DNA of 64,000 nt from Ceratothoa steindachneri (GCA_963969495.1 OZ018333.1:84700732-84764731); one strand, 5' to 3'. Shown: positions 33,901 to 46,270, counted from the first letter of the stretch. The notes: generated from the letters alone by a model not told the origin. A program made the numbers and translations.

Positions 33901-36900
33901 GGCGTTGACTCCAATAGGCATAGAACTGCGTCAATCACTACGCCTAAGCGAACAAGCTTCGATTTTCCTTGGCCAAGACTAAGGTGGTAGACTTCTGCCG
34001 CCATCCACGTTTCCACCCTGACCCAGATTTTTTTCTAAATGAGCTGAACCTGGAAGTGGTGGACTCGCACCATGGCCTTGTTCTTGTATTTGACCGATGC
34101 CTCTCCTGGGAGGCTCATATCCGCAGCCTTAGTGTCTCTTGTGCCCATGCCATTGATAGGGCTACTGCCTTACCTTTTGTATCGATCTTTAGTTCGTTCG
34201 AAACGCGACTACATATGCGAGGTTTATTCATCTGCAGCATAGCGTGTATTGCAGAAGGTGTGCTGGATCCACCACACTGGCCTTCGCCAGCGACATGTAC
34301 TTTCCGCACTTCTCCCATTGAGAGCTTACCTGTACACTCGCTCTGCGTCGTGCACAGTGCATTATTCGCCTGTACGCGTGAGCGCGTGCGCCTCGCTCAG
34401 TCGCCAACAGCTCTCAGTGCATTCGCAGCTGATCTCGATGGTGCCTATGCCACCGAGAGTGGCCCTAAGACCTTCGGGTTTAGGGCCAGGAAACTCCTTC
34501 TAGAGCTAGGTATAGCTCTTGCGCAGGTGGTGCCCCTGGTATGCTCATGATGCCACCCTGGTAGGTGCTACCTTTGACCATTTGTCACCACGTCTCTGCT
34601 TCCCAAGCTTCTACAGTGCCGGCATATTGTGTTCGGCGTTGACTCCAATAGGCATAGAACTGCGTCAATCACTACGCCTAAGCGAACAAGCTTCGATTTT
34701 CCTTGGCCAAGACTAAGGTGGTAGACTTCTGCCGCCATCCACGTTTCCACCCTGACCCAGATTTTTTTCTAAATGAGCTGAACCTGGAAGTGGTGGACTC
34801 GCACCATGGCCTTGTTCTTGTATTTGACCGATGCCTCTCCTGGGAGGCTCATATCCGCAGCCTTAGTGTCTCTTGTGCCCATGCCATTGATAGGGCTACT
34901 GCCTTACTTTTTGTATCGATCTTTAGTTCGTTCGAAACGCGACTACATATGCGAGGTTTATTCATCTGCAGCATAGCGTGTATTGCAGAAGGTGTGCTGG
35001 ATCCACCACACTGGCCTTCGCCAGCGACATGTACTTTCCGCACTTCTCCCATTGAGAGCTTACCTGTACACTCGCTCTGCGTCGTGCACAGTGCATTATT
35101 CGCCTGTACGCGTGAGCGCGTGCGCCTCGCTCAGTCGCCAACAGCTTTCAGTGCATTCGCAGCTGATCTCGATGGTGCCTATGCCACCGAGAGTGGCCCT
35201 AAGACCTTCGGGTTTAGGGCCAGGAAACTCCTTCTAGAGCTAGGTATAGCTCTTGCGCAGGTGGTGCCCCTGGTATGCTCATGATGCCACCCTGGTAGGT
35301 GCTACCTTTGACCATTTGTCACCACGTCTCTGCTTCCCAAGCTTCTACAGTGCCGGCATATTGTGTTCGGCGTTGACTCCAATAGGCATAGAACTGCGTC
35401 AATCACTACGCCTAAGCGAACAAGCTTCGATTTTCCTTGGCCAAGACTAAGGTGGTAGACTTCTGCCGCCTCTACGTTTCCACCCTGACCCAGATTTTTT
35501 TCTAAATGAGCTGAACCTGGAAGTGGTGGACTCGCACCATGGCCTTGTTCTTGTATTTGACCGATGCCTCTCCTGGGAGGCTCATATCCGCAGCCTTAGT
35601 GTCTCTTGTGCCCATGCCATTGATAGGGCTACTGCCTTACTTTTTGTATCGATCTTTAGTTCGTTCGAAACGCGACTACATATGCGAGGTTTATTCATCT
35701 GCAGCATAGCGTGTATTGCAGAAGGTGTGCTGGATCCACCACACTGGCCTTCGCCAGCGACATGTACTTTCCGCACTTCTCCCATTGAGAGCTTACCTGT
35801 ACACTCGCTCTGCGTCGTGCACAGTGCATTATTCGCCTGTACGCGTGAGCGCGTGCGCCTCGCTCAGTCGCCAACAGCTCTCAGTGCATTCACAGCTGAT
35901 CTCGATGGTGCCTATGCCACCGAGAGTGGCCCTAAGACCTTCAGGTTTAGGGCCAGGAAACTCCTTCTAGAGCTAGGTATAGCTCTTGCGCAGGTGGTGC
36001 CCCTGGTATGCTCATGATGCCACCCTGGTAGGTGCTACCTTTGACCATTTGTCACCACGTCTCTGCTTCCCAAGCTTCTACAGTGCCGGCATATTGTGTT
36101 CGGCGTTGACTCCAATAGGCATAGAACTGCGTCAATCACTACGCCTAAGCGAACAAGCTTCGATTTTCCTTGGCCAAGACTAAGGTGGTAGACTTCTGCC
36201 GCCATCCACGTTTCCACCCTGACCCAGATTTTTTTCTAAATGAGCTGAACCTGGAAGTGGTGGACTCGCACCATGGCCTTGTTCTTGTATTTGACCGATG
36301 CCTCTCCTGGGAGGCTCATATCTGCAGCCTTAGTGTCTCTTGTGCCCATGCCATTGATAGGGCTACTGCCTTACTTTTTGTATCGATCTTTAGTTCGTTC
36401 GAAACGCGACTACATATGCGAGGTTTATTCATCTGCAGCATAGCGTGTATTGCAGAAGGTGTGCTGGATCCACCACACTGGCCTTCGCCAGCGACATGTA
36501 CTTTCCGCACTTCTCCCATTGAGAGCTTACCTGTACACTCGCTCTGCGTCGTGCACAGTGCATTATTCGCCTGTACGCGTGAGCGCGTGCGCCTCGCTCA
36601 GTCGCCAACAGCTCTCAGTGCATTCGCAGCTGATCTCGATGGTGCCTATGCCACCGAGAGTGGCCCTAAGACCTTCGGGTTTAGGGCCAGGAAACTCCTT
36701 CTAGAGCTAGGTATAGCTCTTGCGCAGGTGGTGCCCCTGGTATGCTCATGATGCCACCCTGGTAGGTGCTACCTTTGACCATTTGTCACCACGTCTCTGC
36801 TTCCCAAGCTTCTACAGTGCGGCATATTGTGTTCGGCGTTGACTCCAATAGGCATAGAACTGCGTCAATCACTACGCCTAAGCGAACAAGCTTCGATTTT

Positions 36901-39900
36901 CCTTGGCCAAGACTAAGGTGGTAGACTTCTGCCGCCATCCACGTTTCCACCCTGACCCAGATTTTTTTCTAAATGAGCTGAACCTGGAAGTGGTGGACTC
37001 GCACCATGGCCTTGTTCTTGTATTTGACCGATGCCTCTCCTGGGAGGCTCATATCCGCAGCCTTAGTGTCTCTTGTGCCCATGCCATTGATAGGGCTACT
37101 GCCTTACTTTTTGTATCGATCTTTAGTTCGTTCGAAACGCGACTACATATGCGAGGTTTATTCATCTGCAGCATAGCGTGTATTGCAGAAGGTGTGCTGG
37201 ATCCACCACACTGGCCTTCGCCAGCGACATGTACTTTCCGCACTTCTCCCATTGAGAGCTTACCTGTACACTCGCTCTGCGTCGTGCACAGTGCATTATT
37301 CGCCTGTACGCGTGAGCGCGTGCGCCTCGCTCAGTCGCCAACAGCTCTCAGTGCATTCGCAGCTGATCTCGATGGTGCCTATGCCACCGAGAGTGGCCCT
37401 AAGACCTTCGGGTTTAGGGCCAGGAAACTCCTTCTAGAGCTAGGTATAGCTCTTGCGCAGGTGGTGCCCCTGGTATGCTCATGATGCCACCCTGGTAGGT
37501 GCTACCTTTGACCATTTGTCACCACGTCTCTGCTTCCCAAGCTTCTACAGTGCCGGCATATTGTGTTCGGCGTTGACTCCAATAGGCATAGAACTGCGTC
37601 AATCACTACGCCTAAGCGAACAAGCTTCGATTTTCCTTGGCCAAGACTAAGGTGGTAGACTTCTGCCGCCTCTACGTTTCCACCCTGACCCAGATTTTTT
37701 TCTAAATGAGCTGAACCTGGAAGTGGTGGACTCGCACCATGGCCTTGTTCTTGTATTTGACCGATGCCTCTCCTGGGAGGCTCATATCCGCAGCCTTAGT
37801 GTCTCTTGTGCCCATGCCATTGATAGGGCTACTGCCTTACTTTTTGTATCGATCTTTAGTTCGTTCGAAACGCGACTACATATGCGAGGTTTATTCATCT
37901 GCAGCATAGCGTGTATTGCAGAAGGTGTGCTGGATCCACCACACTGGCCTTCGCCAGCGACATGTACTTTCCGCACTTCTCCCATTGAGAGCTTACCTGT
38001 ACACTCGCTCTGCGTCGTGCACAGTGCATTATTCGCCTGTACGCGTGAGCGCGTGCGCCTCGCTCAGTCGCCAACAGCTCTCAGTGCATTCACAGCTGAT
38101 CTCGATGGTGCCTATGCCACCGAGAGTGGCCCTAAGACCTTCAGGTTTAGGGCCAGGAAACTCCTTCTAGAGCTAGGTATAGCTCTTGCGCAGGTGGTGC
38201 CCCTGGTATGCTCATGATGCCACCCTGGTAGGTGCTACCTTTGACCATTTGTCACCACGTCTCTGCTTCCCAAGCTTCTACAGTGCCGGCATATTGTGTT
38301 CGGCGTTGACTCCAATAGGCATAGAACTGCGTCAATCACTACGCCTAAGCGAACAAGCTTCGATTTTCCTTGGCCAAGACTAAGGTGGTAGACTTCTGCC
38401 GCCATCCACGTTTCCACCCTGACCCAGATTTTTTTCTAAATGAGCTGAACCTGGAAGTGGTGGACTCGCACCATGGCCTTGTTCTTGTATTTGACCGATG
38501 CCTCTCCTGGGAGGCTCATATCTGCAGCCTTAGTGTCTCTTGTGCCCATGCCATTGATAGGGCTACTGCCTTACTTTTTGTATCGATCTTTAGTTCGTTC
38601 GAAACGCGACTACATATGCGAGGTTTATTCATCTGCAGCATAGCGTGTATTGCAGAAGGTGTGCTGGATCCACCACACTGGCCTTCGCCAGCGACATGTA
38701 CTTTCCGCACTTCTCCCATTGAGAGCTTACCTGTACACTCGCTCTGCGTCGTGCACAGTGCATTATTCGCCTGTACGCGTGAGCGCGTGCGCCTCGCTCA
38801 GTCGCCAACAGCTCTCAGTGCATTCGCAGCTGATCTCGATGGTGCCTATGCCACCGAGAGTGGCCCTAAGACCTTCGGGTTTAGGGCCAGGAAACTCCTT
38901 CTAGAGCTAGGTATAGCTCTTGCGCAGGTGGTGCCCCTGGTATGCTCATGATGCCACCCTGGTAGGTGCTACCTTTGACCATTTGTCACCACGTCTCTGC
39001 TTCCCAAGCTTCTACAGTGCCGGCATATTGTGTTCGGCGTTGACTCCAATAGGCATAGAACTGCGTCAATCACTACGCCTAAGCGAACAAGCTTCGATTT
39101 TCCTTGGCCAAGACTAAGGTGGTAGACTTCTGCCGCCATCCACGTTTCCACCCTGACCCAGATTTTTTTCTAAATGAGCTGAACCTGGAAGTGGTGGACT
39201 CGCACCATGGCCTTGTTCTTGTATTTGACCGATGCCTCTCCTGGGAGGCTCATATCCGCAGCCTTAGTGTCTCTTGTGCCCATGCCATTGATAGGGCTAC
39301 TGCCTTACTTTTCGTATCGATCTTTAGTTCGTTCGAAACGCGACTACATATGCGAGGTTTATTCATCTGCAGCATAGCGTGTATTGCAGAAGGTGTGCTG
39401 GATCCACCACACTGGCCTTCGCCAGCGACATGTACTTTCCGCACTTCTCCCATTGAGAGCTTACCTGTACACTCGCTCTGCGTCGTGCACAGTGCATTAT
39501 TCGCCTGTACGCGTGAGCGCGTGCGCCTCGCTCAGTCGCCAACAGCTCTCAGTGCATTCGCAGCTGATCTCGATGGTGCCTATGCCACCGAGAGTGGCCC
39601 TAAGACCTTCGGGTTTAGGGCCAGGAAACTCCTTCTAGAGCTAGGTATAGCTCTTGCGCAGGTGGTGCCCCTGGTATGCTCATGATGCCACCCTGGTAGG
39701 TGCTACCTTTGACCATTTGTCACCACGTCTCTGCTTCCCAAGCTTCTACAGTGCCGGCATATTGTGTTCGGCGTTGACTCCAATAGGCATAGAACTGCGT
39801 CAATCACTACGCCTAAGCGAACAAGCTTCGATTTTCCTTGGCCAAGACTAAGGTGGTAGACTTCTGCCGCCATCCACGTTTCCACCCTGACCCAGATTTT

Positions 39901-41240
39901 TTTCTAAATGAGCTGAACCTGGAAGTGGTGGACTCGCACCATGGCCTTGTTCTTGTATTTGACCGATGCCTCTCCTGGGAGGCTCATATCTGCAGCCTTA
40001 GTGTCTCTTGTGCCCATGCCATTGATAGGGCTACTGCCTTACTTTTTGTATCGATCTTTAGTTCGTTCGAAATGCGACTACATATGCGAGGTTTATTCAT
40101 CTGCAGCATAGCCTGTATTGCAGAAGGTGTGCTGGATCCACCACACTGGCCTTCGCCAGCGACATGTACTTTCCGCACTTCTCCCATTGAGAGCTTACCT
40201 GTAAACTCGCTCTGCGTCGTGCACAGTGCATTATTCGCCTGTACGCGTGAGCGCGTGCGCCTCGCTCAGTCGCCAACAGCTCTCAGTGCATTCGCAGCTG
40301 ATCTCGATGGTGCCTATGCCACCGAGAGTGGCCCTAAGACCTTCGGGTTTAGGGCCAGGAAACTCCTTCTAGAGCTAGGTATAGCTCTTGCGCAGGTGGT
40401 GCCCCTGGTATGCTCATGATGCCACCCTGGTAGGTGCTACCTTTGACCATTTGTCACCACGTCTCTGCTTCCCAAGCTTCTACAGTGCCGGCATATTGTG
40501 TTCGGCGTTGACTCCAATAGGCATAGAACTGCGTCAATCACTACGCCTAAGCGAACAAGCTTCGATTTTCCTTGGCCAAGACTAAGGTGGTAGACTTCTG
40601 CCGCCATCCACGTTTCCACCCTGACCCAGATTTTTTTCTAAATGAGCTGAACCTGGAAGTGGTGGACTCGCACCATGGCCTTGTTCTTGTATTTGACCGA
40701 TGCCTCTCCTGGGAGGCTCATATCCGCAGCCTTAGTGTCTCTTGTGCCCATGCCATTGATAGGGCTACTGCCTTACTTTTTGTATCGATCTTTAGTTCGT
40801 TCGAAACGCGACTACATATGTGAGGTTTATTCATCTGCAGCATAGCCTGTATTGCAGAAGGTGTGCTGGATCCACCACACTGGCCTTCGCCAGCGACATG
40901 TACTTTCCGCACTTCTCCCATTGAGAGCTTACCTGTACACTCGCTCTGCGTCGTGCACAGTGCATTATTCGCCTGTACGCGTGAGCGCGTGCGCCTCGCT
41001 CAGTCGCCAACAGCTCTCAGTGCATTCGCAGCTGATCTCGATGGTTCTTATGCCACCGAGAGTGGCCCTAAGACCTTCGGGTTTAGGGCCAGGAAACTCC
41101 TTCTAGAGCTAAGTTTAGCTCTTGCGCAGGTGGTGCCCTTGGTATGCTCATGATGCCACCCTGGTAGGTGCTACCTTTGACCATTTGTCACCACGTCTCT
41201 GCTTCCCAAGCTTCTACAGTTCCGGCATATTGTGTTAGGC
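30969..41240 (+). repeat. 734-bp tandem array, 14 copies, derived from NLR-B RT
   Basis: Unit boundaries marked by TTGACTCCAATAGxCATAG lie at 30969, 31703, 32437, 33171, 33905, 34639, 35373, 36106, 36839, 37573, 38306, 39040, 39774 and 40508. Steps are 734 or 733 bp. Copies differ at only a handful of sites. Each carries the RT thumb (KTKVVDFCRHPRFHPDPDFF, then VFDRCLSWEAHIRSL) and following region. Most keep a 193-codon frame open: copies 7 and 10 lose its start by a 1-bp deletion, and copy 14 has an early stop (CATATGTGA, about 40818). The source segment is single in NLR-B copy 1 (17640-18400). The frame is a relic of RT and not a stand-alone gene. Confidence 0.97.
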
Positions 41241-41445
41241 TTATTTGGAGCACACTTCGTGTCACGCTTGAACCGTGCCAGTGTTTACGGATGGCTCCAA
41301 GTCCCAAGAGGGTTCAGTTTCCACGCCGTATCCCCTCTGTTTGAAGTCAGCGAGGCTGACCTCAGCCGTATGGCGACTTATGCCCAAGTTGGCAGTCTCC
41401 AGATGGGTTCCCAAAATAAAAATAAAAAATCGTTAAAAACTTCAT
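41241..41445 (+). pseudogene. NLR-B copy 2 RNase H remnant and 3' tail
   Basis: After the last repeat the element resumes with TTTGGAGCACACTTCGTGTC, and the RNase H start VFTDGSK in one frame (about 41285). It then jumps from GAGGCTGACCTCAG to the 3' tail (GCGACTTATGCCCAAGTTGG) and an A-rich end. Most of RNase H and the C-terminus is deleted. Confidence 0.7.
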
Positions 41446-41477
41446 AAGAAGACATTATGCCGTGATACCATCCTTAG

Positions 41478-41533
41478 TAATAAATTAGTGTTTTATTTAG
41501 CCTAGAAAGCGAACAAGACCTAATGATGTAATA
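41478..41533 (+). repeat. Left part of a direct repeat, cut by the mariner element
   Basis: TTAGTGTTTTATTTAGCCTA and neighbouring bases match 47838-47893 at about 83 percent. The match stops at the mariner left end and resumes at 42692 on the other side. Confidence 0.6.
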
Positions 41534-42689
41534 AAGGTTACTCCCCCCAAAAAAACGGGCCCCCAATTTTCGATAGGCCTCATTTCTTTGTTTTCTGCAA
41601 GGATTGAATAAAACTTTGGCGATAACTAGTTTATTGTGTTTAAAAACATTATATCAAAACATGAGAGTCTTTGGACTTTTCTCTTTATTCTAAGCACGTG
41701 TTCGAGATGACCTCCATTTAGCTCTGTACATTTCCTGAGGCGCAGCACAAAGTTGTCCATGACGTTCTTACAAACCTACCGACTAATGACTGATCTCCTC
41801 TCTGATGACTTACTTGAGTTCCGTGATGATCCTGGGTCTCCCTGCGTACACTCTCTCTTTAAGGTAGCCCCAGATAAAGAAATCTGGAGAGAAGGTCTGG
41901 GTTATGAGGTGCCCACTCAAAATCCGTCTTGAGACTGATCACACGGACACCAAAGTTTTCTTTCAGCCAATCTTGGGTTAGATTTGAGGTATGAGAGCTT
42001 GCTCCATCTTGCTGGAACCAGAACTTCCCCATAAGCGACAGGAACAGGGTCTGTAACTCCCTGTCGAAGGTTAGTAGGGCCTCAACATACCGTTCCTTGG
42101 TGACTGTCACTGTCGCGCCAAATTCTTCGAAGAAGAATGGTCCGATGATGCCTCTGGCTGAGATTGCAGTCCATACCGTGCACTTAGGGGAGTGTAAGTG
42201 CTTGGTGGCTAATTTATTTGGTCTGGACGTTCCCCAGAAGATATTTCTCTTCGAGTTTACCTTTCCTTCAAGATTGAAGTGAGCTTCATCTGAGGTCCAA
42301 AGTAGATTAAGGAAAGTTGGGGTCTCCTTAATCTTCTCCAGTATCTTGACTGCCATAGCCTTTCTCTGCTCCTTGTCTGAGGCTGCATTGAGGTTCTTCA
42401 CTGCCCCACAGTTCTCCATGTGGTCCACCCAGTCCTGAATTCTGCTCTTGGAGGGGGCTTATTCATTTTCAAACTGATGCACGAAAGTGTCCTGCACTTT
42501 CTTGAACGAGCCTGTCTTGTAGTAATGTTTGACGCAGTATATTTTTTGCTGGAGCTCCCATTGAGATCTAGTTGTGTTCACAGACGTTGCTTATGTTATG
42601 TCCTGCAAAGTAAGGGTGATTAGTGAATGAATGAATGAAGGATATATCACAAAAAGTGTGTGCAGGCTCGTTTTTGCGGGGTGACCCTG
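41534..42689 (-). mobile_element. mariner/Tc1-type DNA transposon
   Basis: The element is flanked by TA on both sides (41532-41533 and 42690-42691). Its left end starts AAAGGTTACTCCCCCC. Its right end read inward is CAGGGTCACCCCGCAAAAAC. The two ends share the pattern AGGxTxAC, C-run, A-run, CGxGCC and are imperfect inverted repeats. It is about 1.16 kb and contains one transposase gene in minus orientation. It lies within the direct repeat that has an uninterrupted partner at 47838. Confidence 0.8.
41690..42428 (-). pseudogene. mariner-type transposase
   Basis: The minus-strand frame from 42428 encodes the DDE/D catalytic domain. WTSDEAHFNLEGKVNSKRN holds the first Asp, then TVWTAISARGIIGPFFFEEF, then FWFQQDGASSHT with the second Asp, then WAPHNPDL with the third. 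There are 36 residues between the second and third. After a frameshift at about 41890 the end continues as FFIWGYLKERVYAGRP and FVLRLRKCTELNGGHLE-like text down to about 41690. The N-terminal DNA-binding half upstream of 42428 is not readable in one frame. It would cut and paste the element; the frameshift and missing N-terminus make it inactive. Confidence 0.82.
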
Positions 42690-42691
42690 TA

Positions 42692-42703
42692 TATAGTTTT
42701 GAC
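42692..42703 (+). repeat. Right stub of the interrupted direct repeat
   Basis: TATAGTTTTGA continues the alignment to TATAATTTTTGA at 47893-47905. This supports a clean insertion of the mariner at a TA. Confidence 0.5.
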
Positions 42704-43270
42704 TTCTCACTCCGCTTAAGTTCGATTTATATTCAGATACAAGTTACTTTGAATGATACATTGATTTTAATTTCTTTTGGGTTACTGCAGATTTGCATGA
42801 TAATTTATTTTAATTACTTTTGGAGTATTGCGCATTATACGAATATGGCAGTGCTACAAATACTCTCCACCAAAGAAAGTTACCCTTTCCCCCTCTTTAT
42901 TCTTAAATATGTTCTTGATTGTCCTGATAACACTGAGGTTCCCTCATGACGCGATCGGAGCGTGTCTCAGTGCCAGTGGTTTGGCTGCGAGCACGGGGAC
43001 ACTCATTCGCTGTGGCAGAGGCAGTGCCAGTTGTGTTGGGTGAGACAAAGACACGAGTAGAAGTTGACCAAGTGAAGGCGATCCGTTTCTTGGCTACTTC
43101 CGAAATGACGTCAAGTGGAACATGGGAGTCTCGAGTCCGGTTTTCCGTGACGGGGTGACCAATAGTGAAGAGGTTTGCTTATGAGTGACCACCGCTGCCT
43201 ACGAGGGTTCCTGCAACACAAGAGAGGGAGACAGCAAAACGGAAGGTGAGGGTTGTGTATTAGGGCTGTT
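42704..43270. other. Sequence between the mariner and the gypsy pol 3' end
   Basis: No gene recognised. Part of it could be the 3' untranslated or LTR region of the minus-strand gypsy element, but no matching copy was found near 47.4-47.9 kb apart from the short repeat already listed. Confidence 0.35.
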
Positions 43271-43279
43271 TGTAAGGGT

Positions 43280-44480
43280 AATTTGGAGGTTATTTTAGGG
43301 ACGTCCTGGACCATAATGAATAAGAAGTGGGAAGAGGGTGTTCATGGCGAATGTTTTCAATGAAGGCAGATTTCAGGCGGTGTATGGAAACAGTATCCTA
43401 CTTGGTACCAATCAGAAGGACGAAGAACTTCGTCTTCCCAGAGCTGACGATACATGGTCCATCATAGAGAGTTTGCAAGGAAGAACGAGTTGAATCGCGA
43501 CCGACAAAAACATGGGAACAATTTGTCATCTCTTTCGGCACGAAGGTTTTGAGATTGGTAGGCACCTGAAGCGGTAGGTTTAATCTCAGCCATTACCCAT
43601 ACAAAATCGTGTACATAAGAAGCAGGATCGGGGTGAAAAGGTATAGGTCGGTCAGAATAAGAAAACAATTGACCAGGAAGATGAAGTGAGTACCGTTGAC
43701 AAGTTCCGCCGCAGAGCAGGCCAAGTCCTCTTTCAAGGATGAATGAATACCCGGGAGAATCAAAGGTAGCTTGTCCACCCAAGTGATATTTGGATCTGTG
43801 GAGCGTAAACTTGCTTTGAGGGTCATGTGAAGCTGTTCCAGTTTGACGTTGCTTTGCAGGTGATAGTGGTACGAAGACGAAAGGAACCAAGCACTGATAG
43901 AGTGCGTCCCATTGGTGGGATTCAAATTGGCTGCCACGATCAGTCATGATTGTTGAGGGAACACCAAAAGGATCAACCCATGTTGAGACGAAGACTCGAG
44001 TGATAGTGAAAGCTCTGATGTCCGAGATAGGAACTGCCTCTGGCCAACGAGTAAAGCGATCGATCATGGTGAGAAGATAATTACAACTATGAGAGTAAGG
44101 TAGAAGACCTACTAGATTGACATGAACGGCGTCAAAACGTGACGAAGGAAAAGGAAAGGGGACCAGAGGGGGGTTTGTGTGATGATGGACTTTGGCGCGC
44201 TGACATGGCGGGCATGAGCGATACCATTTGGCCACGTCGGTGTTCATACCTGACCATACGAAGCGGTGTGCGACAGGCTTGACTGTTGCATTGATGCCAG
44301 AATGTGAAAGACCCTGAATTTGGTCGAAAATATGCCGATGGTAACGAGAGAAATGAGAGGACGCTGACAGTCCGGCAATTAATAGTTGACCAGGATGCGA
44401 CTGGAAGGTATGTCTGGTAATTCGACCGAACGAGTTGAGAAAAGTGACGTAGCGTTTGTGTGTCATCGTCCTGTTCCTTG
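43280..44480 (-). pseudogene. CsRn1-like integrase
   Basis: The zinc-binding domain shows LSHSGINATVKPVAHRFVW, GMNTDVAKWYRSCPPCQRAK. The core shows FDAVHVNLVGLLPYSH with the first Asp, TMIDRFTRWPEAVPI, and IMTDRGSQFESHQWDAL with the second. After a frameshift the core continues (NVKLEQLHMTLKASLRSTDP, about 43830), where the catalytic Glu is expected. The C-terminal module reads YDGPCIVSSGKTKFFVLLIG and DTVSIHRLKSAF down to about 43350, ending near 43280. It would insert the element cDNA. At least two frame breaks. Confidence 0.8.
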
Positions 44481-44589
44481 GCCAGCGCTATTGTTGCATG
44501 ATCGATGGGCGCAGTGTGAGAGAGTTGCGTACCTGAAATCGCGTCTGGTACGACGTTTGAAGAACCAGGAACATAGCGAATATCGCTCG

Positions 44590-45810
44590 TCATCTGCAGC
44601 ATAAAGTCAAAATGACGAGTGAAAACTGCAGTGTGTACTGACGAAGTATTTCGAGACGAACAAGCACCGACCAAAGGCTTATGGCCCACAATAATAGTGA
44701 AGTCACGACCTTCCAAATGATGGCGGAAGTGGTGGATTGGGAGGTATATTCCGAGGAGGTCGCGAGAGAACGTACTATACCTCTTTTGGGAGTCATAAAG
44801 AGAGCAAGAGAAGAAAGAAAGAGGTTGCCATTGGTCACCAATCTTCTGCTACAAGGTTGCCCTTACATTAGTCGAGGATGCATGCTAGGATACGCCGATG
44901 GGGCGCTCCTGGAGAAGGATGAGCGAATTCCATAGCGTTGGCAATAGCCTCTCTGGTTCGAGAGAATGAATCGCACGCCTCAGTAGACCATTCAAAAGAA
45001 GAGTCATTTTGGTCTTGGTCAGCATAGAATTGATAGGTTGCATGTCCTGGGCGGCACAGTTTAAAATGGAACTGTTGTAGAAATTGACCATGCCACAAAA
45101 ACATCGGAGTTGTTTGCGTGATGTAGGTTGAGCAAAATTGCGCATCACGGTAACTTTTTCTTGTAGTGGGCTAATCCCCGCACTTGAAACATGGTGTCCC
45201 AAGAAGGAGAGTTGTAAGATATCAAAGAGATACTTAGAAGTGTTGAGCACGATACCGTACTCTTGAAGGCAAGAAAAGACTTGACGAAGGTGAGAAAAGT
45301 GTTCCTCGAGCGAGGAAGATTCTATTAGTAGGTCGTCAATGTAGCAAAAGACAAGAAGGGAAGACCTCTCAGAACTTGGTCCATGAAAGGCTGGGAAGTC
45401 TGGCCAGAATTTCGCAAACCATTTCAAAAGAACCAAACGGAGTTGTGATGCTAGTCTTTGAAATATCGTCTGGGTGAATCGGGTTCTGGTTGAAAGCACG
45501 AATAAGATCTAAGCGAGAAAAGATTGTACAGCCCGAGAGAGGTGAAGTGAAATCGTCTAGGTACATCAAAGAATAGCAATCAGGAATCGTTCCAGGGTTA
45601 AGAGCTCTGTAATCCCCAACTGCTCTGAATGCTCCCGGCGTGGATTTGGGCACAATGTGGAGTGGAGAGGCCCACGGAGGAGCAGAAGGCCTACAAATTC
45701 CGCATCCATCATGAATTGAAATTCGTCAAGCATTGCAGAAAATCTACCTAGTCCTAGACGACGAGGTCGAGAGAATACAGGACCTCCTGTTGTCTGGATC
45801 CAATACACCT
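44590..45810 (-). pseudogene. CsRn1-like reverse transcriptase and RNase H
   Basis: RT: STPGAFRAVGDYRALNPGTI, YLDDFTSPLSGCTIFSRLDL, IRAFNQNPIHPDDISKTSI, TTPFGSFEMV, then the catalytic YIDD (45332-45343) in LLVFCYIDDLLIESSS. It continues GIVLNTSKYLFDILQLSFLG and LRCFCGMVNFY. RNase H lies in 44590-44900, with broken pieces such as the DHKPL-like end (VGHKPLVGACS, about 44680). Frame changes near 45400 and 44900. The active-site aspartates of RT are intact. Confidence 0.82.
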
Positions 45811-45959
45811 CATTATGTTTTATGAGCCTATTCTTCGAAGGGGCAGAGTAAGGTCAGGAAACTCTCGAAGAAGGCGCTGAACTGGTGCCTCTGTGGGTAG
45901 AAGACGAATAGAAAAGAGGGAAGTTTATTAAGATAAGTACGAATATGAAACAGTGAGTG

Positions 45960-46270
45960 AAGATTTGCGATCGATTAGCTTGCGGTCACGAGAATCGACC
46001 AAGAGGTCGTGAGCCGAAAGAAAATCGAGGCCCAAATTGTGACAATCTACCTCGGCTATGACGAAGGACCATCAAAAAACTCGACTGAGACCGAATGAGA
46101 CTTGAAGGTTACATCTTCCATAGGTCAAAATATTGATCGAATTAGCTACCTTCAGAACTAAATCTGAGGGAGCACAAGGTCGGCACTCTTAAGAAATAGT
46201 ATGAGACTGCATTCTACACCAGTGTCCATCAGGAATGAGAAACCAGAAAGTGGGTAAAAAATGCGAAAGA
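45960..46270 (-). pseudogene. CsRn1-like aspartic protease region
   Basis: The frame FSFLMDTGVECSLI holds the DTG active site (about 46225-46245). AEVDCHNLGLDFLSAHDLLV and DSRDRKLID follow (about 45975-46060), matching the G-A-D-F-L block seen downstream of the flap in this clade. Several stops between the blocks. Confidence 0.7.

Larger units (their letters stand above)
27406..41445 (+). mobile_element. NLR-B copy 2, enlarged by a 10.3-kb internal tandem array
   Basis: The 5' end (GCAAGGGGTGTGGCGATTTG) corresponds to 15158 in copy 1. Untranslated leader, ORF1 (about 27930-29160), endonuclease, RT, the tandem array (30969-41240), a short RNase H remnant and the 3' tail follow in the expected order. 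The tail ends in CCAAAATAAAAATAAAAAAT at about 41430. Without 13 of the 14 repeats it would be about 4.5 kb, a normal size. It is the most complete NLR-B copy here. Confidence 0.82.

Noticed and set aside
30969..41240. Repeated 193-codon open frames as a multigene family
   Set aside because: They are a broken piece of a reverse-transcriptase thumb region carried in each 734-bp unit. Identity between copies reflects recent amplification, and some copies have lost the start or gained a stop.
42635..43158. Plus-strand frames of 70-104 codons right of the mariner
   Set aside because: They cross the mariner right end and the gypsy 3' flank, and show no conserved motif.
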